From positions 62,001 through 126,000 of the forward strand of contig NZ_NISY01000008.1 in NCBI RefSeq assembly GCF_007595705.1: a DNA stretch of 64,000 nt, given 5' to 3'. The notes below the pieces were generated by a model. That model did not search any database. It was not told the origin of the DNA and worked only from the letters and a program-made list of their open reading frames with translations. Source of the stretch: Streptomyces sp. SAJ15. Lineage in GTDB: Bacteria > Actinomycetota > Actinomycetes > Streptomycetales > Streptomycetaceae. Each line of letters begins with the position of its first letter. The first letter of the stretch is position 1. Below are positions 49,917 through 59,598 of the stretch, piece after piece. Made by a program: the position numbers and the translations under genes.

Positions 49917-50588
49917 GTGGCGATCCGTGTCCTGCTTGTCGACGACCAGCCGCTGCTGCGCACCGGCTTCCGGATGATCCTGGAGGCCGAGCACGACCTC
50001 GCGGTGGTCGGCGAGGCCGGGGACGGGCTGCAGGCCCTGGACCAGGTGCGGGCGTTGCAGCCGGACGTGGTGCTGATGGACATCCGGATGCCGCGGATGG
50101 ACGGCGTGGAGGCCACCCGGCAGATCACCGGCCCGGGGCGCGACGGCCCGGCCAAGGTGCTGGTGCTGACCACCTTCGACCTGGACGAGTACGTGGTGGA
50201 GGCGCTGCGCGCGGGGGCCAGCGGCTTCCTGCTGAAGGACGCGCCGGCCCATGAGCTGGTGCAGGCCATCCGGGTGGTGGCGGGCGGCGAGGCGATGCTG
50301 GCGCCCAGCATCACCCGGCGGCTTCTGGACAAGTACGCCGGCCATCTGCCGTCCGGCGAGGAGCCGGTGCCGGACACCCTGCACACCCTCACCGACCGCG
50401 AGGTCGAGGTGCTCAAGCTGGTGGCCCGGGGGCTGTCGAACGCGGAGATCGCCGCGGATCTCTTCGTCAGCGAGACCACGGTGAAGACGCACGTCGGGCA
50501 TGTGCTGACCAAGCTGGGGCTGCGCGACCGGGTGCAGGCCGCCGTCTACGCCTACGAGAGCGGACTGGTGCGCCCCGGCGCGCAGTAG
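49917..50588 (+). CDS. NarL/LuxR-type response regulator (orphan)
   Basis: 223 residues from GTG 49917 (AAGGAGA about 7 bases upstream). The receiver domain has DD (LLVDDQ), phospho-acceptor Asp in VVLMDIRMPRMDG (residue about 55), TF in LVLTTFDLDEY, and K in GASGFLLKDAP. The LuxR helix-turn-helix (LTDREVEVLKLVARGLSNAE, TVKTHVGHVLTKLGLRDR) is C-terminal. No sensor kinase gene is adjacent. Transcription ends at the strong hairpin at 50632-50670. Confidence 0.95.
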   Translation: MAIRVLLVDDQPLLRTGFRMILEAEHDLAVVGEAGDGLQALDQVRALQPDVVLMDIRMPRMDGVEATRQITGPGRDGPAKVLVLTTFDLDEYVVEALRAGASGFLLKDAPAHELVQAIRVVAGGEAMLAPSITRRLLDKYAGHLPSGEEPVPDTLHTLTDREVEVLKLVARGLSNAEIAADLFVSETTVKTHVGHVLTKLGLRDRVQAAVYAYESGLVRPGAQ

Positions 50589-50631
50589 CGCACCGCGGCG
50601 TCAGACCGGAAGGCACCGAGGCGATCAGAGC

Positions 50632-50670
50632 GGAAGGGCCGGCGGGGACATGGTCCCCGCCGGCCCTTCC
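50632..50670. terminator. Bidirectional terminator
   Basis: GGAAGGGCCGGCGGGGAC and GTCCCCGCCGGCCCTTCC are perfect 18-base arms with a 3-base ATG loop, between the response regulator (+) and peptide-binding protein (-) genes. Confidence 0.9.
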
Positions 50671-50728
50671 GGTCTGTCGGTCGTCGCCGGACCGGCCGTC
50701 GTCGCCGGCGGCCGTTCTCGCCGGTCCG

Positions 50729-52321
50729 TCAGCTGCCCTTCTTGACCTCCCAGAAACGGAAGACCGTGGAGGCGTCGAGGGTCCACTGGAGGCCGTTGAC
50801 CTCGGAGCTGGCGACGGCGTACTGCTTGCCCTGCCACAGCGGAAGCATCGGCACCTGATCGGCGACCACGTTCTGGATCTTCTCGAAGTCGGTGATCGTG
50901 GCGGTGCGGCTGGGCTGCGCCGCCGTGGCCGGGATGAGCCGGTCGATGGCCGCCGACGAGAAGTGGTTATTCAGCACGTTCTCCTTGCCGAAGAAGGGCA
51001 GCACGAAGTTGTCCGGGTCCGGGTAGTCGGGAACCCAGCCGACGAGGTAGACGCCGTAGGTGCCCTTCTCCATGCCCTTGGCGTAGGCCTCCAGGTCGGC
51101 GCTGCGCACGTCGACCTCGAAGAGCCCGCTGGAGTTGAGCTGCTTGGCTATCAGCTTCAGGCCGGTCAGGGCGCCGGGGCCGTAACGGGTGGGGGTGCCC
51201 CACAGGGTCAGCTTGACCTTGCCGTTGATGCCCGCGGAGTCCAGCGCCGCCTTCGCCTTCTCACGGTTCGGCTGGTCGCCGTACTTGTCGTAGAAGGCGG
51301 TGTTGTGGCCGGTGATGCCGGCCGGGACGATCGAGTACAGCGGCTCGACGGTCCGGTTGTAGGCGTCGCGGACCAGGGAGCCGCGGTCGACGAGGTAGGC
51401 GATGGCCTGGCGCACGCCGAGCTTGCCGGCCACCGGGTGCTTCAGGTTGAAGACCAGGTGCTGGACCTCGGCGCCGTTGCCCTCGACGACCTTGACCTCG
51501 GAGGTGCTGCTGCCGGCGCTGGCGTTCTGGATCTCGGCGAGGTCCTTCATCGCCAGACCACGGTAGGCCACGTCCACGTCGCCGTCGGTCACCGCGGACT
51601 TGAGCTCGGCCTGCTTGCCGTGGAAGAACTTCAGGGTGACGCCGGAGTTCTGCGCCTCCCCGGCCGGGCCCTGGTAGTCGTCGTTGACGGAGAACGTCGC
51701 CTCGTCCTCGTCGAACGAGTCCAGCTTGTAGGGGCCGGAGCCGACGGCCTTCTTGTCGGTGCGCAGCTTGTCGGCCGGGTACTCGGTGTGGTCGACGATG
51801 GAGCCGGCACCGGAGGCGATCTTCTGCGGGAAGGTGGCGTCCGGGGCGCGGAGCTTGAAGGTGACGGTCTTCTCGTCCGGGGTCTCGATGGACTTGATGC
51901 CCGAGAGCACCACCGCCGGGCCGTTCTCGTCGTTGATGCGCAGCGTCCGCTCGAAGGAGAACTTGACGTCCTTCGAGGTCAGCGGGTTGCCGTTGGAGAA
52001 CTTCAGGCCGTCTCTGAGCGTGCACGTGTAAACGGTGCTGTCGTTGCTGCCGAAGCCGCACTTCTCGGCGGCCTCAGGCTGCGGAGAGGAGCCACCCTTG
52101 GGGAAGCTCATCAGCGACTGGTAGACGTTGTTGAACAGCAACCAGGAGCCCGGGTCGTAACCGGACGCCGGGTCGGTCGCCAGAACGTCATCCGACATTC
52201 CCATGACGACGCGGTCGCCGCTCCCGGCGGAGTCCGATCCCTCGGTTCCGCAGCCGGTGAGCAGGGCCGCGGCCAGACCCGCACCAAGCGGGGCGGCCAG
52301 CCATGGATCACGCTTTTTCAC
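50729..52321 (-). CDS. ABC transporter substrate-binding lipoprotein, peptide/nickel family 5 (copy A)
   Basis: 530 residues from GTG 52321 (GAGG 9 bases upstream); GTG 52336 is an alternative. The lipoprotein signal KKRDPWLAAPLGAGLAAALL ends in LTGC. The SBP_bac_5 fold is shown by CTLRDGLKFSNGNPLTSKDV, LVFNLKHPVAGKLGVRQAIA and GWVPDYPDPDNFVLPFF. It binds oligopeptides or similar ligands outside the cell. No permease or ATPase gene accompanies it, and the next gene on the same strand upstream is a paralogue (about 73 bases away). Confidence 0.93.
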   Translation of the reverse strand: MKKRDPWLAAPLGAGLAAALLTGCGTEGSDSAGSGDRVVMGMSDDVLATDPASGYDPGSWLLFNNVYQSLMSFPKGGSSPQPEAAEKCGFGSNDSTVYTCTLRDGLKFSNGNPLTSKDVKFSFERTLRINDENGPAVVLSGIKSIETPDEKTVTFKLRAPDATFPQKIASGAGSIVDHTEYPADKLRTDKKAVGSGPYKLDSFDEDEATFSVNDDYQGPAGEAQNSGVTLKFFHGKQAELKSAVTDGDVDVAYRGLAMKDLAEIQNASAGSSTSEVKVVEGNGAEVQHLVFNLKHPVAGKLGVRQAIAYLVDRGSLVRDAYNRTVEPLYSIVPAGITGHNTAFYDKYGDQPNREKAKAALDSAGINGKVKLTLWGTPTRYGPGALTGLKLIAKQLNSSGLFEVDVRSADLEAYAKGMEKGTYGVYLVGWVPDYPDPDNFVLPFFGKENVLNNHFSSAAIDRLIPATAAQPSRTATITDFEKIQNVVADQVPMLPLWQGKQYAVASSEVNGLQWTLDASTVFRFWEVKKGS

Positions 52322-52394
52322 GCGTACGTTCCTCACAGTTCGATGTCAGTCATGTCGGTTCATTGGGGCCCCCGTCGGATGTGTGGTCCTCGGG

Positions 52395-53999
52395 TCAGTC
52401 CTTGGTGCCCCGGCCGAGCTCCCAGAGCTGGAGCATGGCCGAGGAGTCGACCGCGTACTCGGTCCCGGTGATGTCCTCGCGGGCGGCCACGTACTGCTTG
52501 GCCTGCCACAGCGGCAGCACCGGCACATCGTCGGCGATGATGTCCTGGATGCGCTGGAAGTCGCGGGTGGCCATGGCGCGCTGGCCGACCTGACGGGTGC
52601 TGGGGATCAGCCGGTCCTCGATCGTCGCGTTGCGGTACGGCGACTTGAGGAAGTTGTTGTCGCCGATGAACGGCGCGATGTAGTTGTCCGGGTCCGGGAA
52701 GTCGGGGAACCAGCCCATCCCGTAGACCACGAACTCACCGCGGGCGGCGGCCGGGCGGAACTCGGACCACTTGACGTCCTTGAGGGTGGTCGTGAAGAGC
52801 CCGCTGGCGTTGAGCTGCTTGCTGAGCGCCGTGAACTCCTTGGCGGTCTCCGGACCGTACTTCTCGGTGCTGTAGGTGAGCGGGAGCTTCACCTTGCCCT
52901 GGATGCCCGCCGCGCGCAGGATCTCGGCGGCCTTCTCCACGTCCGGGTCGCCGTAGGCGTTGTGGAACGAGTTGATGTGGGCGGTGGTGCCGGTCGGGAT
53001 GAGGGAGTAGAGCGGCTCGCCGGTGCGCTTGTAGACGTCGCGCATCAGCGCCTGGCGGTTCACGACGTGCGCGATGGCCTGACGGACCGCCTTCTCCTTC
53101 ACGGCCGGGGCCTCGGTGTTGAAGACGAGGTAGCGGATGGCCTGGCCGGACGATTCGAAGACCCTGACGCCGTCGACCTCGCCCGCCTCCAGCTTCTCGA
53201 TCTGCTCCGGCGCGAACTCACGGTTGACGACATCGATGTCGCCGTCCGCCAGCGCCTTCTCCATCTCGGCCGCGTCGTCGAAGTACCGCATCTCGACCTT
53301 GTCGGTCTGCGGGTTCAGCTTGCCCTGGTAGTTCGGGTTCTTCTCGAACACCAGCTTGGTGACCCGGTCGCCGCTCTCCTCGGCCTCCATGGTGTAGGGA
53401 CCAGAGCCGGCGCTGGCGAAGCCCTTGTAGAGGGACTTCTCCCCGTAGGTCTCGCTGTCGACGATGGCGGCGGCCGGGGTGGTGAGCTTGGAGGGGAAGG
53501 TGGCGTCCGGGGTGGACAGGTGGATGACCACCTCACGCGGACTGGGCGCCTCCACCTTGTCGATGGAGGAGAGCAGCTCCACCGGGCCGTTCTCGTGGTG
53601 GATGGCCCGGACCCGGTCCAGGGAGAACTTGACGTCGGCGGAGGTCAGCTCGTGGCCGTTGGCGAACTTCAGCCCGGCGCGCAGCGTGCAGCGGTACTGC
53701 TCGCTGCGGCGGTCGACGAAGCCGCAGCGCTCGGCGGCGTCCGGGACCGGGTCGGTGCCGGAGCGGGGCAGCCGCATCAGCGTCTGGAAGGCGTTGTGCA
53801 TGACGGCCCAGGAGCCGACGTCGTACGCCTGTGCCGGGTCCAGCGGAGCCGGGCCGTCCGCGGTCGCCTCGATGCGGTCGGTGGTTCCGACCACGATGGT
53901 CCCACCGCCCGAGCCCCCGTCGTCCGAACCGGCGCAAGCGGTCAGCACGGAGGCCAGCAGGCCCGCCACGGCAGGCAGCACCATCGTCTTGCGCTTCAT
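52395..53999 (-). CDS. ABC transporter substrate-binding lipoprotein, peptide/nickel family 5 (copy B)
   Basis: 534 residues from ATG 53999 (GGGAGA upstream). Signal MKRKTMVLPAVAGLLASVLT with lipobox LTAC. Conserved stretches align with copy A: QYRCTLRAGLKFANGHELTS, IRYLVFNTEAPAVKEKAVRQ, GMGWFPDFPDPDNYIAPFIG and LPLWQAKQYVAAREDITG, so the two are paralogues from an old tandem duplication. It is the first gene of the pair; the promoter is in the gap above 54000. Orphan with respect to permease and ATPase genes. Confidence 0.93.
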   Translation of the reverse strand: MKRKTMVLPAVAGLLASVLTACAGSDDGGSGGGTIVVGTTDRIEATADGPAPLDPAQAYDVGSWAVMHNAFQTLMRLPRSGTDPVPDAAERCGFVDRRSEQYRCTLRAGLKFANGHELTSADVKFSLDRVRAIHHENGPVELLSSIDKVEAPSPREVVIHLSTPDATFPSKLTTPAAAIVDSETYGEKSLYKGFASAGSGPYTMEAEESGDRVTKLVFEKNPNYQGKLNPQTDKVEMRYFDDAAEMEKALADGDIDVVNREFAPEQIEKLEAGEVDGVRVFESSGQAIRYLVFNTEAPAVKEKAVRQAIAHVVNRQALMRDVYKRTGEPLYSLIPTGTTAHINSFHNAYGDPDVEKAAEILRAAGIQGKVKLPLTYSTEKYGPETAKEFTALSKQLNASGLFTTTLKDVKWSEFRPAAARGEFVVYGMGWFPDFPDPDNYIAPFIGDNNFLKSPYRNATIEDRLIPSTRQVGQRAMATRDFQRIQDIIADDVPVLPLWQAKQYVAAREDITGTEYAVDSSAMLQLWELGRGTKD

Positions 54000-54341
54000 T
54001 GTCGGGGGTCTCCCTGCGGGGTCGTTCAACGTGCTCGCGACGACATTAGTCGGCGGTACCAGCCATGCTGGAACACAACGAAGTTGGCGCGATATCACGC
54101 CCCGATAACGACCGCCTGGTGACCGATATTCGGACACCGGAGCGTTTCGTACGAGGGATCACCAACCCGGACACATGGGTTTTCCCAAATCCCCACAGAA
54201 CGGGCGTGCAGCATAATCATGCAAGGGTGTCGATAGGTGACACAGTGATAAAGATCACTCAGCGTGCGCGGTTTGGCGGAACCGGGGAATTACGGGGCCA
54301 ATTCGACGCCGCGAATTCCCGACGGCACGCTCAGTACACGA
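54000..54341. other. Intergenic region upstream of the peptide-binding protein genes
   Basis: AT-richer than its surroundings, particularly at 54170-54260 (e.g. GCATAATCATGCA), and should contain the promoter for the minus-strand SBP pair as well as the end of the HAD transcript. No coding signal or clear hairpin. Confidence 0.45.
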
Positions 54342-55046
54342 TCAGTGCATTGCCGTGATCAGACCACTCAGAAAAGCAAGGTCGACTTCTTCCAGCGAGC
54401 TGACCACGGTGCGCCCGGCGGCCGGCTCGATGGCCACCACCGACGGCACCGCGACCACCGGGCAGCCGGCCGCCTCCGCGGCCGCCACTCCGGTCACGGT
54501 GTCCTCGATGACCACGCACCGCGCGGGGTCCGCGCCCAGCCGGGCGGCGGCCAGCAGATAGGGGTCCGGGTGCGGCTTGGTCCGCGGGATCTCGTCCCCC
54601 GCCACCGTCAGGGTGAAGTGCTCGGGACCGAGGGAGGCCAGGATGCGGTCGATGACGCGGCGGTGCGAGGCCGAGACCAGCGCGGTCGGCACGCCGTGCC
54701 GGACCAGCTCGCCGAGCAGCCGACGGGCCCCGGGCAACAGCGGCACGGTGCCGCCGATCAGCTCGGTGAAGCGGGTGTTCAGCAGGTGGGTCAGCTCGGC
54801 GAGGGTGACGTCGGCGCCGGTGGCCTCGATCAGATACGCGGCACTGCGCGTCATCGGTCCGCCGACGACGACCTCACGGTGCTCGTCGGCCAGCACATGC
54901 CCGAGCTCGGCGAAGATCGCGACCTCCGCGTCCCACCAGATGCCCTCGGTGTCCACCAGGGTGCCGTCCATGTCCAGCAGCACGGCCTGGAGCGCGGAGC
55001 TTTCTGCCGTGTACCGATCGACGGCCGGGATGCTGCTGGTCACCAT
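54342..55046 (-). CDS. HAD-superfamily phosphatase (beta-phosphoglucomutase-like)
   Basis: 234 residues from ATG 55046 with GGAGG 4 bases upstream (GGAGGTGCATG). HAD motif I is LLDMDGTLVDTEGIWWDAE, motif II LVSASHR, motif III in RTKPHPDPYLLAA, and motif IV VIEDTVTGVAAAEAAG. A helical cap lies between motifs I and II. The DxDGTLxD pattern and size match phosphatases/mutases of the PGMB/Gph subfamily, which act on sugar phosphates or phosphoglycolate. It follows metH by about 280 bases on the same strand. Confidence 0.92.
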   Translation of the reverse strand: MVTSSIPAVDRYTAESSALQAVLLDMDGTLVDTEGIWWDAEVAIFAELGHVLADEHREVVVGGPMTRSAAYLIEATGADVTLAELTHLLNTRFTELIGGTVPLLPGARRLLGELVRHGVPTALVSASHRRVIDRILASLGPEHFTLTVAGDEIPRTKPHPDPYLLAAARLGADPARCVVIEDTVTGVAAAEAAGCPVVAVPSVVAIEPAAGRTVVSSLEEVDLAFLSGLITAMH

Positions 55047-55297
55047 GCACCTCCGTAGGGGGACGCGACCGAGGGGCCGGTCCCGAGGGGACGCGAAGGC
55101 CGGCCGCCCTCCCAGGTGCGGAGGGCGACCGGCCTCTACCGGATCGTCCAGTCTACGACGCTCCCGCCCGACATGCCTGTGCATTTCCGGGGGCCGGGGA
55201 GGTGCCACACCGGCGCCGCCCCAGGCCCCGAAGAGGGCCCGCGCGGCCGGTGTCCGGGGCGCCGTCCGGAGCGGCGACCGGCCCTGCCGTGGGAACG

Positions 55298-55327
55298 CGC
55301 CGGGGCCGCGTCCCCACGGCCCCGGCG
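55298..55327 (-). terminator. Terminator of metH
   Basis: CGCCGGGGCCG and CGGCCCCGGCG are perfect 11-base arms with an 8-base loop, starting 4 bases after the metH stop codon. Confidence 0.65.
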
Positions 55328-55331
55328 GCGC

Positions 55332-58300
55332 CTACCGCGCGTTGAAGTACTTCGCCTCCGGGTGGTGGATGACGATCGCGTCGGTGGACTGCTCCGGGTG
55401 CAGCTGGAACTCCTCCGAGAGCTTCACGCCGATCCGCTCGGGCTGCAGCAGGTCGGCGATCTTGGCCCGGTCCTCCAGGTCGGGGCAGGCCCCGTAGCCC
55501 AGGGAGAAGCGGGCGCCGCGGTACTTCAGGTCGAACATGTCCGTGACGTCGGCGGGGTCCTCGCCGCCGAATCCGAGCTCCGCGCGGACCCGCGCGTGCC
55601 AGTACTCGGCGAGCGCCTCCGCCAGCTGCACCGAGAGACCGTGCAGCTCCAGGTAGTCGCGGTAGGCGTTGGCGCCGAACAGCTCGGCGGTCGCCTCGCC
55701 GATCCGGGAGCCCACGGTGACCACCTGGAGCCCCACCACGTCGATCTCGCCGGACTCCTCGGGCCGGAAGAAGTCGGCCAGGCAGAGCCGGCGGCCGCGG
55801 CGCTGCCGCGGGAAGGTGAACCGGGTCCGCTCGCTGCCGTCCTCGTGCAGCAGCACGAGGTCGTCGCCCTTGGACACGCAGGGGAAGTAGCCGTAGACGA
55901 CGGCCGCCTCCAGCAGGTTCTCGGTGTGCAGCTTCTCCAGCCAGCCGCGGAGCCGCGGCCGGCCCTCGGTCTCCACCAGCTCCGCGTACGTCGGGCCGTC
56001 GCCGGCGCGGGCCTCCTTCAGGCCCCACTGGCCCTTGAACAGGGCGCCCTCGTCGAGCCACGAGGCGTAGTCGGCCTGCTGGATGCCCTTGACGACGCGG
56101 GTGCCCCAGAACGGCGGGGTGGGCACCGGGTTGTCGACGGCGACGTCGGAACGCACCTGCCCCTGCTCCGGCTGCGCCTCGCTCACCTGGACCGCCGCCC
56201 GCGTGGGGACGCGGCGCTGCTTGAGCTCGGGGAGCGTGGCGCCGGGGACCCCGCGCTTCACCGCGATCAGGGCGTCCATCAACCGCAGTCCCTCGAAGGC
56301 GTCCCGCGCGTACCGCACCTCGCCCTCGTAGATCTCGTGGAGGTCCTGCTCGACATAGGCGCGGGTGAGCGCCGCGCCGCCGAGGATGACCGGGTAGTCG
56401 GCGGCCATCTTGCGCTGGTTCAGCTCCTCCAGGTTCTCCTTCATGATCACCGTGGACTTCACCAGCAGCCCGGACATGCCGATCACATCGGCCCGGTGCT
56501 CCTGCGCCGCCTCCAGAATGGCCGAAACCGGCTGCTTGATGCCCAGGTTGACCACGTTGTAGCCGTTGTTGGACAGGATGATGTCGACGAGGTTCTTACC
56601 GATGTCGTGGACGTCGCCGCGGACGGTGGCCAGCACGATGGTGCCCTTGCCCGCCGCTCCCTCGCCGTCGGCGCTCTTCTCCATGTGCGGCTCCAGATAG
56701 GCCACCGCGGCCTTCATCACCTCGGCGGACTGGAGCACGAAGGGCAGCTGCATCTGGCCGGATCCGAAGAGATCGCCGACCACCTTCATGCCGTCCAGCA
56801 GGGTCTCGTTGACGATGTCCAGCGCCGGGCGGGAGGTCAGGGCCTCGTCGAGGTCGGCCTCCAGGCCGTTGCGCTCGCCGTCGATGATGCGCCGCTTGAG
56901 CCGCTCCTCCAGCGGCAGGGCGAGCAGTTCCTCCGCCTTGGACGCCTTGAGCGACTTGGTGTTGACGCCCTCGAACAGCGCCATGAGCTTCTGCAGCGGG
57001 TCGTAGCCCTCGGAGCGCCGGTCGTAGATCAGGTCGAGGGCGGTGGTGACCTGCTCCTCGTCGAAGCGGGCGATCGGCAGGATCTTGGAGGCGTGCACGA
57101 TCGCCGAGTCGAGCCCGGCCTTGACGCACTCGTCGAGGAAGACGGAGTTGAGCAGGATGCGGGCGGCCGGGTTGAGGCCGAAGGAGATGTTGGACAGGCC
57201 CAGGGTGGTCTGCACGTCCGGGTGGCGGCGCTTGAGCTCGCGGATGGCCTCGATGGTGGCGACGCCGTCCTTGCGGGACTCCTCCTGGCCGGTGCAGATG
57301 GTGAAGGTCAGGGTGTCGATGAGGATGTCGGACTCGTGGATGCCCCAGTTGGTGGTGAGGTCCGCGATGAGCCGCTCGGCGATGGCGACCTTGTGCTCGG
57401 CGGTGCGGGCCTGGCCGTCCTCGTCGATGGTGAGCGCGATCAGGGCCGCGCCGTGTTCGGCGGCGAGCCGGGTGACCTTGGCGAAGCGGGAGTCGGGGCC
57501 GTCGCCGTCCTCGTAGTTGACGGAGTTGATGACGGCCCGGCCGCCGAGCTTCTCCAGACCGGCCTGGATGACGTCCACCTCGGTGGAGTCCAGCACGACG
57601 GGCAGGGTGGAGGCGGTGGCGAAGCGCCCGGCGAGCTCCTCCATGTCCGCCACGCCGTCCCGGCCGACGTAGTCGACGCAGAGGTCGAGCATGTGGGCGC
57701 CCTCGCGGATCTGGTCCCGGGCCATCTCCACGCAGTCGTCCCAGCGACCTTCCAGCATGGCCTCGCGGAACTTCTTCGAGCCGTTGGCGTTGGTCCGCTC
57801 GCCGATCGCCATGTAGGCCGTGTCCTGACGGAACGGCATCGTCTGGTACAGCGAGGCGGCGCCCGGCTCGGGGCGCGGCTCCCGCTTCGTCGGGGTCAGG
57901 TCGCGGACCCGCTCCACCACCTGGCGCAGGTGCTCCGGCGTCGTACCGCAGCAGCCGCCGACCAGCGACAGGCCGTACTCCCGGACGAAGGTCTCCTGGG
58001 CGTCGGCGAGCTCGCCGGGGCTGAGCGGGTAGTGCGCGCCGTCCTTGCCGAGGACCGGCAGACCGGCGTTGGGCATGCAGGAGAGCGGGATGCGCGAGTG
58101 GCGGGACAGATAGCGCAGGTGCTCGCTCATCTCGGCGGGGCCGGTGGCGCAGTTCAGCCCGATCATGTCGATGCCGAGCGGCTCCAGGGCGGTCAGCGCC
58201 GCGCCGATCTCGGAGCCGAGCAGCATGGTGCCGGTGGTCTCGACGGTCACCGAGCAGATCAGCGGCAGGTCGGCGCCCAGGGCGTCCAGGGCGCGGCGGG

Positions 58301-58856
58301 CGCCGAGGACGGCGGCCTTGGTCTGGAGCAGGTCCTGGGTGGTCTCCACCAGCAGGGCGTCGGCGCCGCCGGCGATCATGCCCTCGGCGTTCTGCTGGTA
58401 CGCGTCACGCAGCGCGACGTAGGGCGCGTGGCCGAGGGTGGGCAGCTTGGTGCCGGGGCCGATGGAGCCCAGCACCCAGCGCTGCCGTCCGTCGACGGAG
58501 TACTCGTCCGCGACCTCGCGGGCGATGCGCGCGCCGGCCTCGGAGAGCTCGTAGACGCGCTCGGGGATGTCGTACTCCCCCAGGGCCGCGAGGTTGGCAC
58601 CGAAGGTGTTGGTCTCCACGCAGTCGACGCCGACGGCGAAGTACGCCTCGTGGACGGAGCGGACGATGTCGGGTCGGGTGACGTTGAGGATCTCGTTGCA
58701 GCCTTCGAGCTGCTGGAAGTCGTCGAGGCTCGGATCCTGGGCCTGGAGCATCGTGCCCATCGCTCCGTCTGCCACCACCACTCGGGTGGCGAGCGCCTCG
58801 CGGAGTGCGGCGGCGCGGCTGGTGCGGGCGGGGGACGGCGGCGTATGCGAGGCCAT
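55332..58856 (-). CDS. metH: Cobalamin-dependent methionine synthase MetH
   Basis: 1174 residues from ATG 58856 (AGGGAG 7 bases upstream; ATG 58862 is poorly spaced). Four modules: homocysteine-binding barrel with Zn ligands in GLNCATG (about 234) and GGCCGT (about 300); methyltetrahydrofolate pterin-binding barrel (AIGERTNANGSKKFREAMLE, DYVGRDGVADMEEL); cobalamin domain with ligand His in VRGDVHDIGKNLVDIILSNN (about 750); and C-terminal SAM-activation domain (FPRQRRGRRLCLADFFRPEE, YGACPDLEDRAKI). It transfers a methyl group from methyl-THF to homocysteine via cobalamin. It is adjacent to, and divergent from, the glycerol regulator. Confidence 0.97.
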   Translation of the reverse strand: MASHTPPSPARTSRAAALREALATRVVVADGAMGTMLQAQDPSLDDFQQLEGCNEILNVTRPDIVRSVHEAYFAVGVDCVETNTFGANLAALGEYDIPERVYELSEAGARIAREVADEYSVDGRQRWVLGSIGPGTKLPTLGHAPYVALRDAYQQNAEGMIAGGADALLVETTQDLLQTKAAVLGARRALDALGADLPLICSVTVETTGTMLLGSEIGAALTALEPLGIDMIGLNCATGPAEMSEHLRYLSRHSRIPLSCMPNAGLPVLGKDGAHYPLSPGELADAQETFVREYGLSLVGGCCGTTPEHLRQVVERVRDLTPTKREPRPEPGAASLYQTMPFRQDTAYMAIGERTNANGSKKFREAMLEGRWDDCVEMARDQIREGAHMLDLCVDYVGRDGVADMEELAGRFATASTLPVVLDSTEVDVIQAGLEKLGGRAVINSVNYEDGDGPDSRFAKVTRLAAEHGAALIALTIDEDGQARTAEHKVAIAERLIADLTTNWGIHESDILIDTLTFTICTGQEESRKDGVATIEAIRELKRRHPDVQTTLGLSNISFGLNPAARILLNSVFLDECVKAGLDSAIVHASKILPIARFDEEQVTTALDLIYDRRSEGYDPLQKLMALFEGVNTKSLKASKAEELLALPLEERLKRRIIDGERNGLEADLDEALTSRPALDIVNETLLDGMKVVGDLFGSGQMQLPFVLQSAEVMKAAVAYLEPHMEKSADGEGAAGKGTIVLATVRGDVHDIGKNLVDIILSNNGYNVVNLGIKQPVSAILEAAQEHRADVIGMSGLLVKSTVIMKENLEELNQRKMAADYPVILGGAALTRAYVEQDLHEIYEGEVRYARDAFEGLRLMDALIAVKRGVPGATLPELKQRRVPTRAAVQVSEAQPEQGQVRSDVAVDNPVPTPPFWGTRVVKGIQQADYASWLDEGALFKGQWGLKEARAGDGPTYAELVETEGRPRLRGWLEKLHTENLLEAAVVYGYFPCVSKGDDLVLLHEDGSERTRFTFPRQRRGRRLCLADFFRPEESGEIDVVGLQVVTVGSRIGEATAELFGANAYRDYLELHGLSVQLAEALAEYWHARVRAELGFGGEDPADVTDMFDLKYRGARFSLGYGACPDLEDRAKIADLLQPERIGVKLSEEFQLHPEQSTDAIVIHHPEAKYFNAR

Positions 58857-59067
58857 GGGCATGCTCCCTGGAGTGCGACGGCTGTCGGCTTTGCGGCTTC
58901 CCTCGGGAAGGCGCACCTGGCCAGAGTAGCCGCCAAGGGGGCGTCAGTCCCGGGCGTTCCAGCACGCGGGATGGCTGATGCGCGCCCATGGGACGGACGG
59001 GGCGCCCGCGGCGGACGCTCGGGGGCCCGTTCAGGGTGCTCGCGCCGAGGCCCGGGGCGTCTCGTCG

Positions 59068-59248
59068 CGGAGCACGCGAGAGGGCTTCGGGGGTACGGCG
59101 CGGAGCTCACGACAGGGCTTCGGGGTACGTCGTGGGGAGCTCGCGAGAGGTGGCGCGTTCGGGGCTCGCGGAACTCGCGAGGGGTGGGGCCGTCGGGGGC
59201 TCGGGCGCTCGCGAGGGGGATTCGGGGTACGTCACGGAGCTCGCGCGG
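59068..59248. repeat. Degenerate 30-38-base repeats with GAGCTCGCGAG core
   Basis: Five to six units of the type GGAGCTCGCGAGAGGGCTTC, then GGGGTACGTCG, each diverged. The GGGGTACGTC segment recurs exactly in two of them. Confidence 0.65.
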
Positions 59249-59565
59249 GCCTCCGGGGCTCCAGCGCCGCACCCGTACAGGCGTTCGGACGACCCCCCGG
59301 TCAGGGGCGTTTACCGGACATCCGGAAGAATCGGCCGGCGGCCCCCGGCGGAGGCCCGAAGGGGCGTCCGGAGGGTGGCCGTCGACCGACCCGGAGGCGC
59401 GGAAAGACCGGTTCCGGGCGTGTCGGGGACCGACCGGGACCCGTCGCGGACAGGGTCGCGGCGGGACGACCGGACACGGCTCGCGGTGGCCGGATCATGA
59501 TCCTTTACTGCTGTCCGTTGATCGCCACCAAGTATCCCTAGGTCGGCATCGACCGATAGTGTTCA

Positions 59566-59577
59566 GCATTGTCGAAC
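59566..59577 (+). promoter_or_regulatory. Candidate GylR operator upstream of gylR
   Basis: GCATTGTCGAAC is identical to a 12-mer at 60750-60761 before glpF, and lies 22 bases before the gylR start codon within GTTCAGCATTGTCGAAC, an imperfect inverted repeat. Autoregulation of gylR is known in S. coelicolor. Confidence 0.65.
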
Positions 59578-59598
59578 CGCACTTGGGGAGGTTTCGCG

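Larger units (their letters stand above)
58857..59598. other. Intergenic region between metH and gylR, with degenerate repeats
   Basis: About 740 bases without a convincing gene. It contains the metH promoter near 58857-58940, degenerate GAGCTCGCGAG-type repeats (59068-59248) and the gylR promoter/operator at 59490-59590. Confidence 0.55.

Noticed and set aside
58857..59000. Cobalamin riboswitch in front of metH
   Set aside because: The gap before metH shows no B12-box-like sequence, and metH itself is not usually under this control in Streptomyces.
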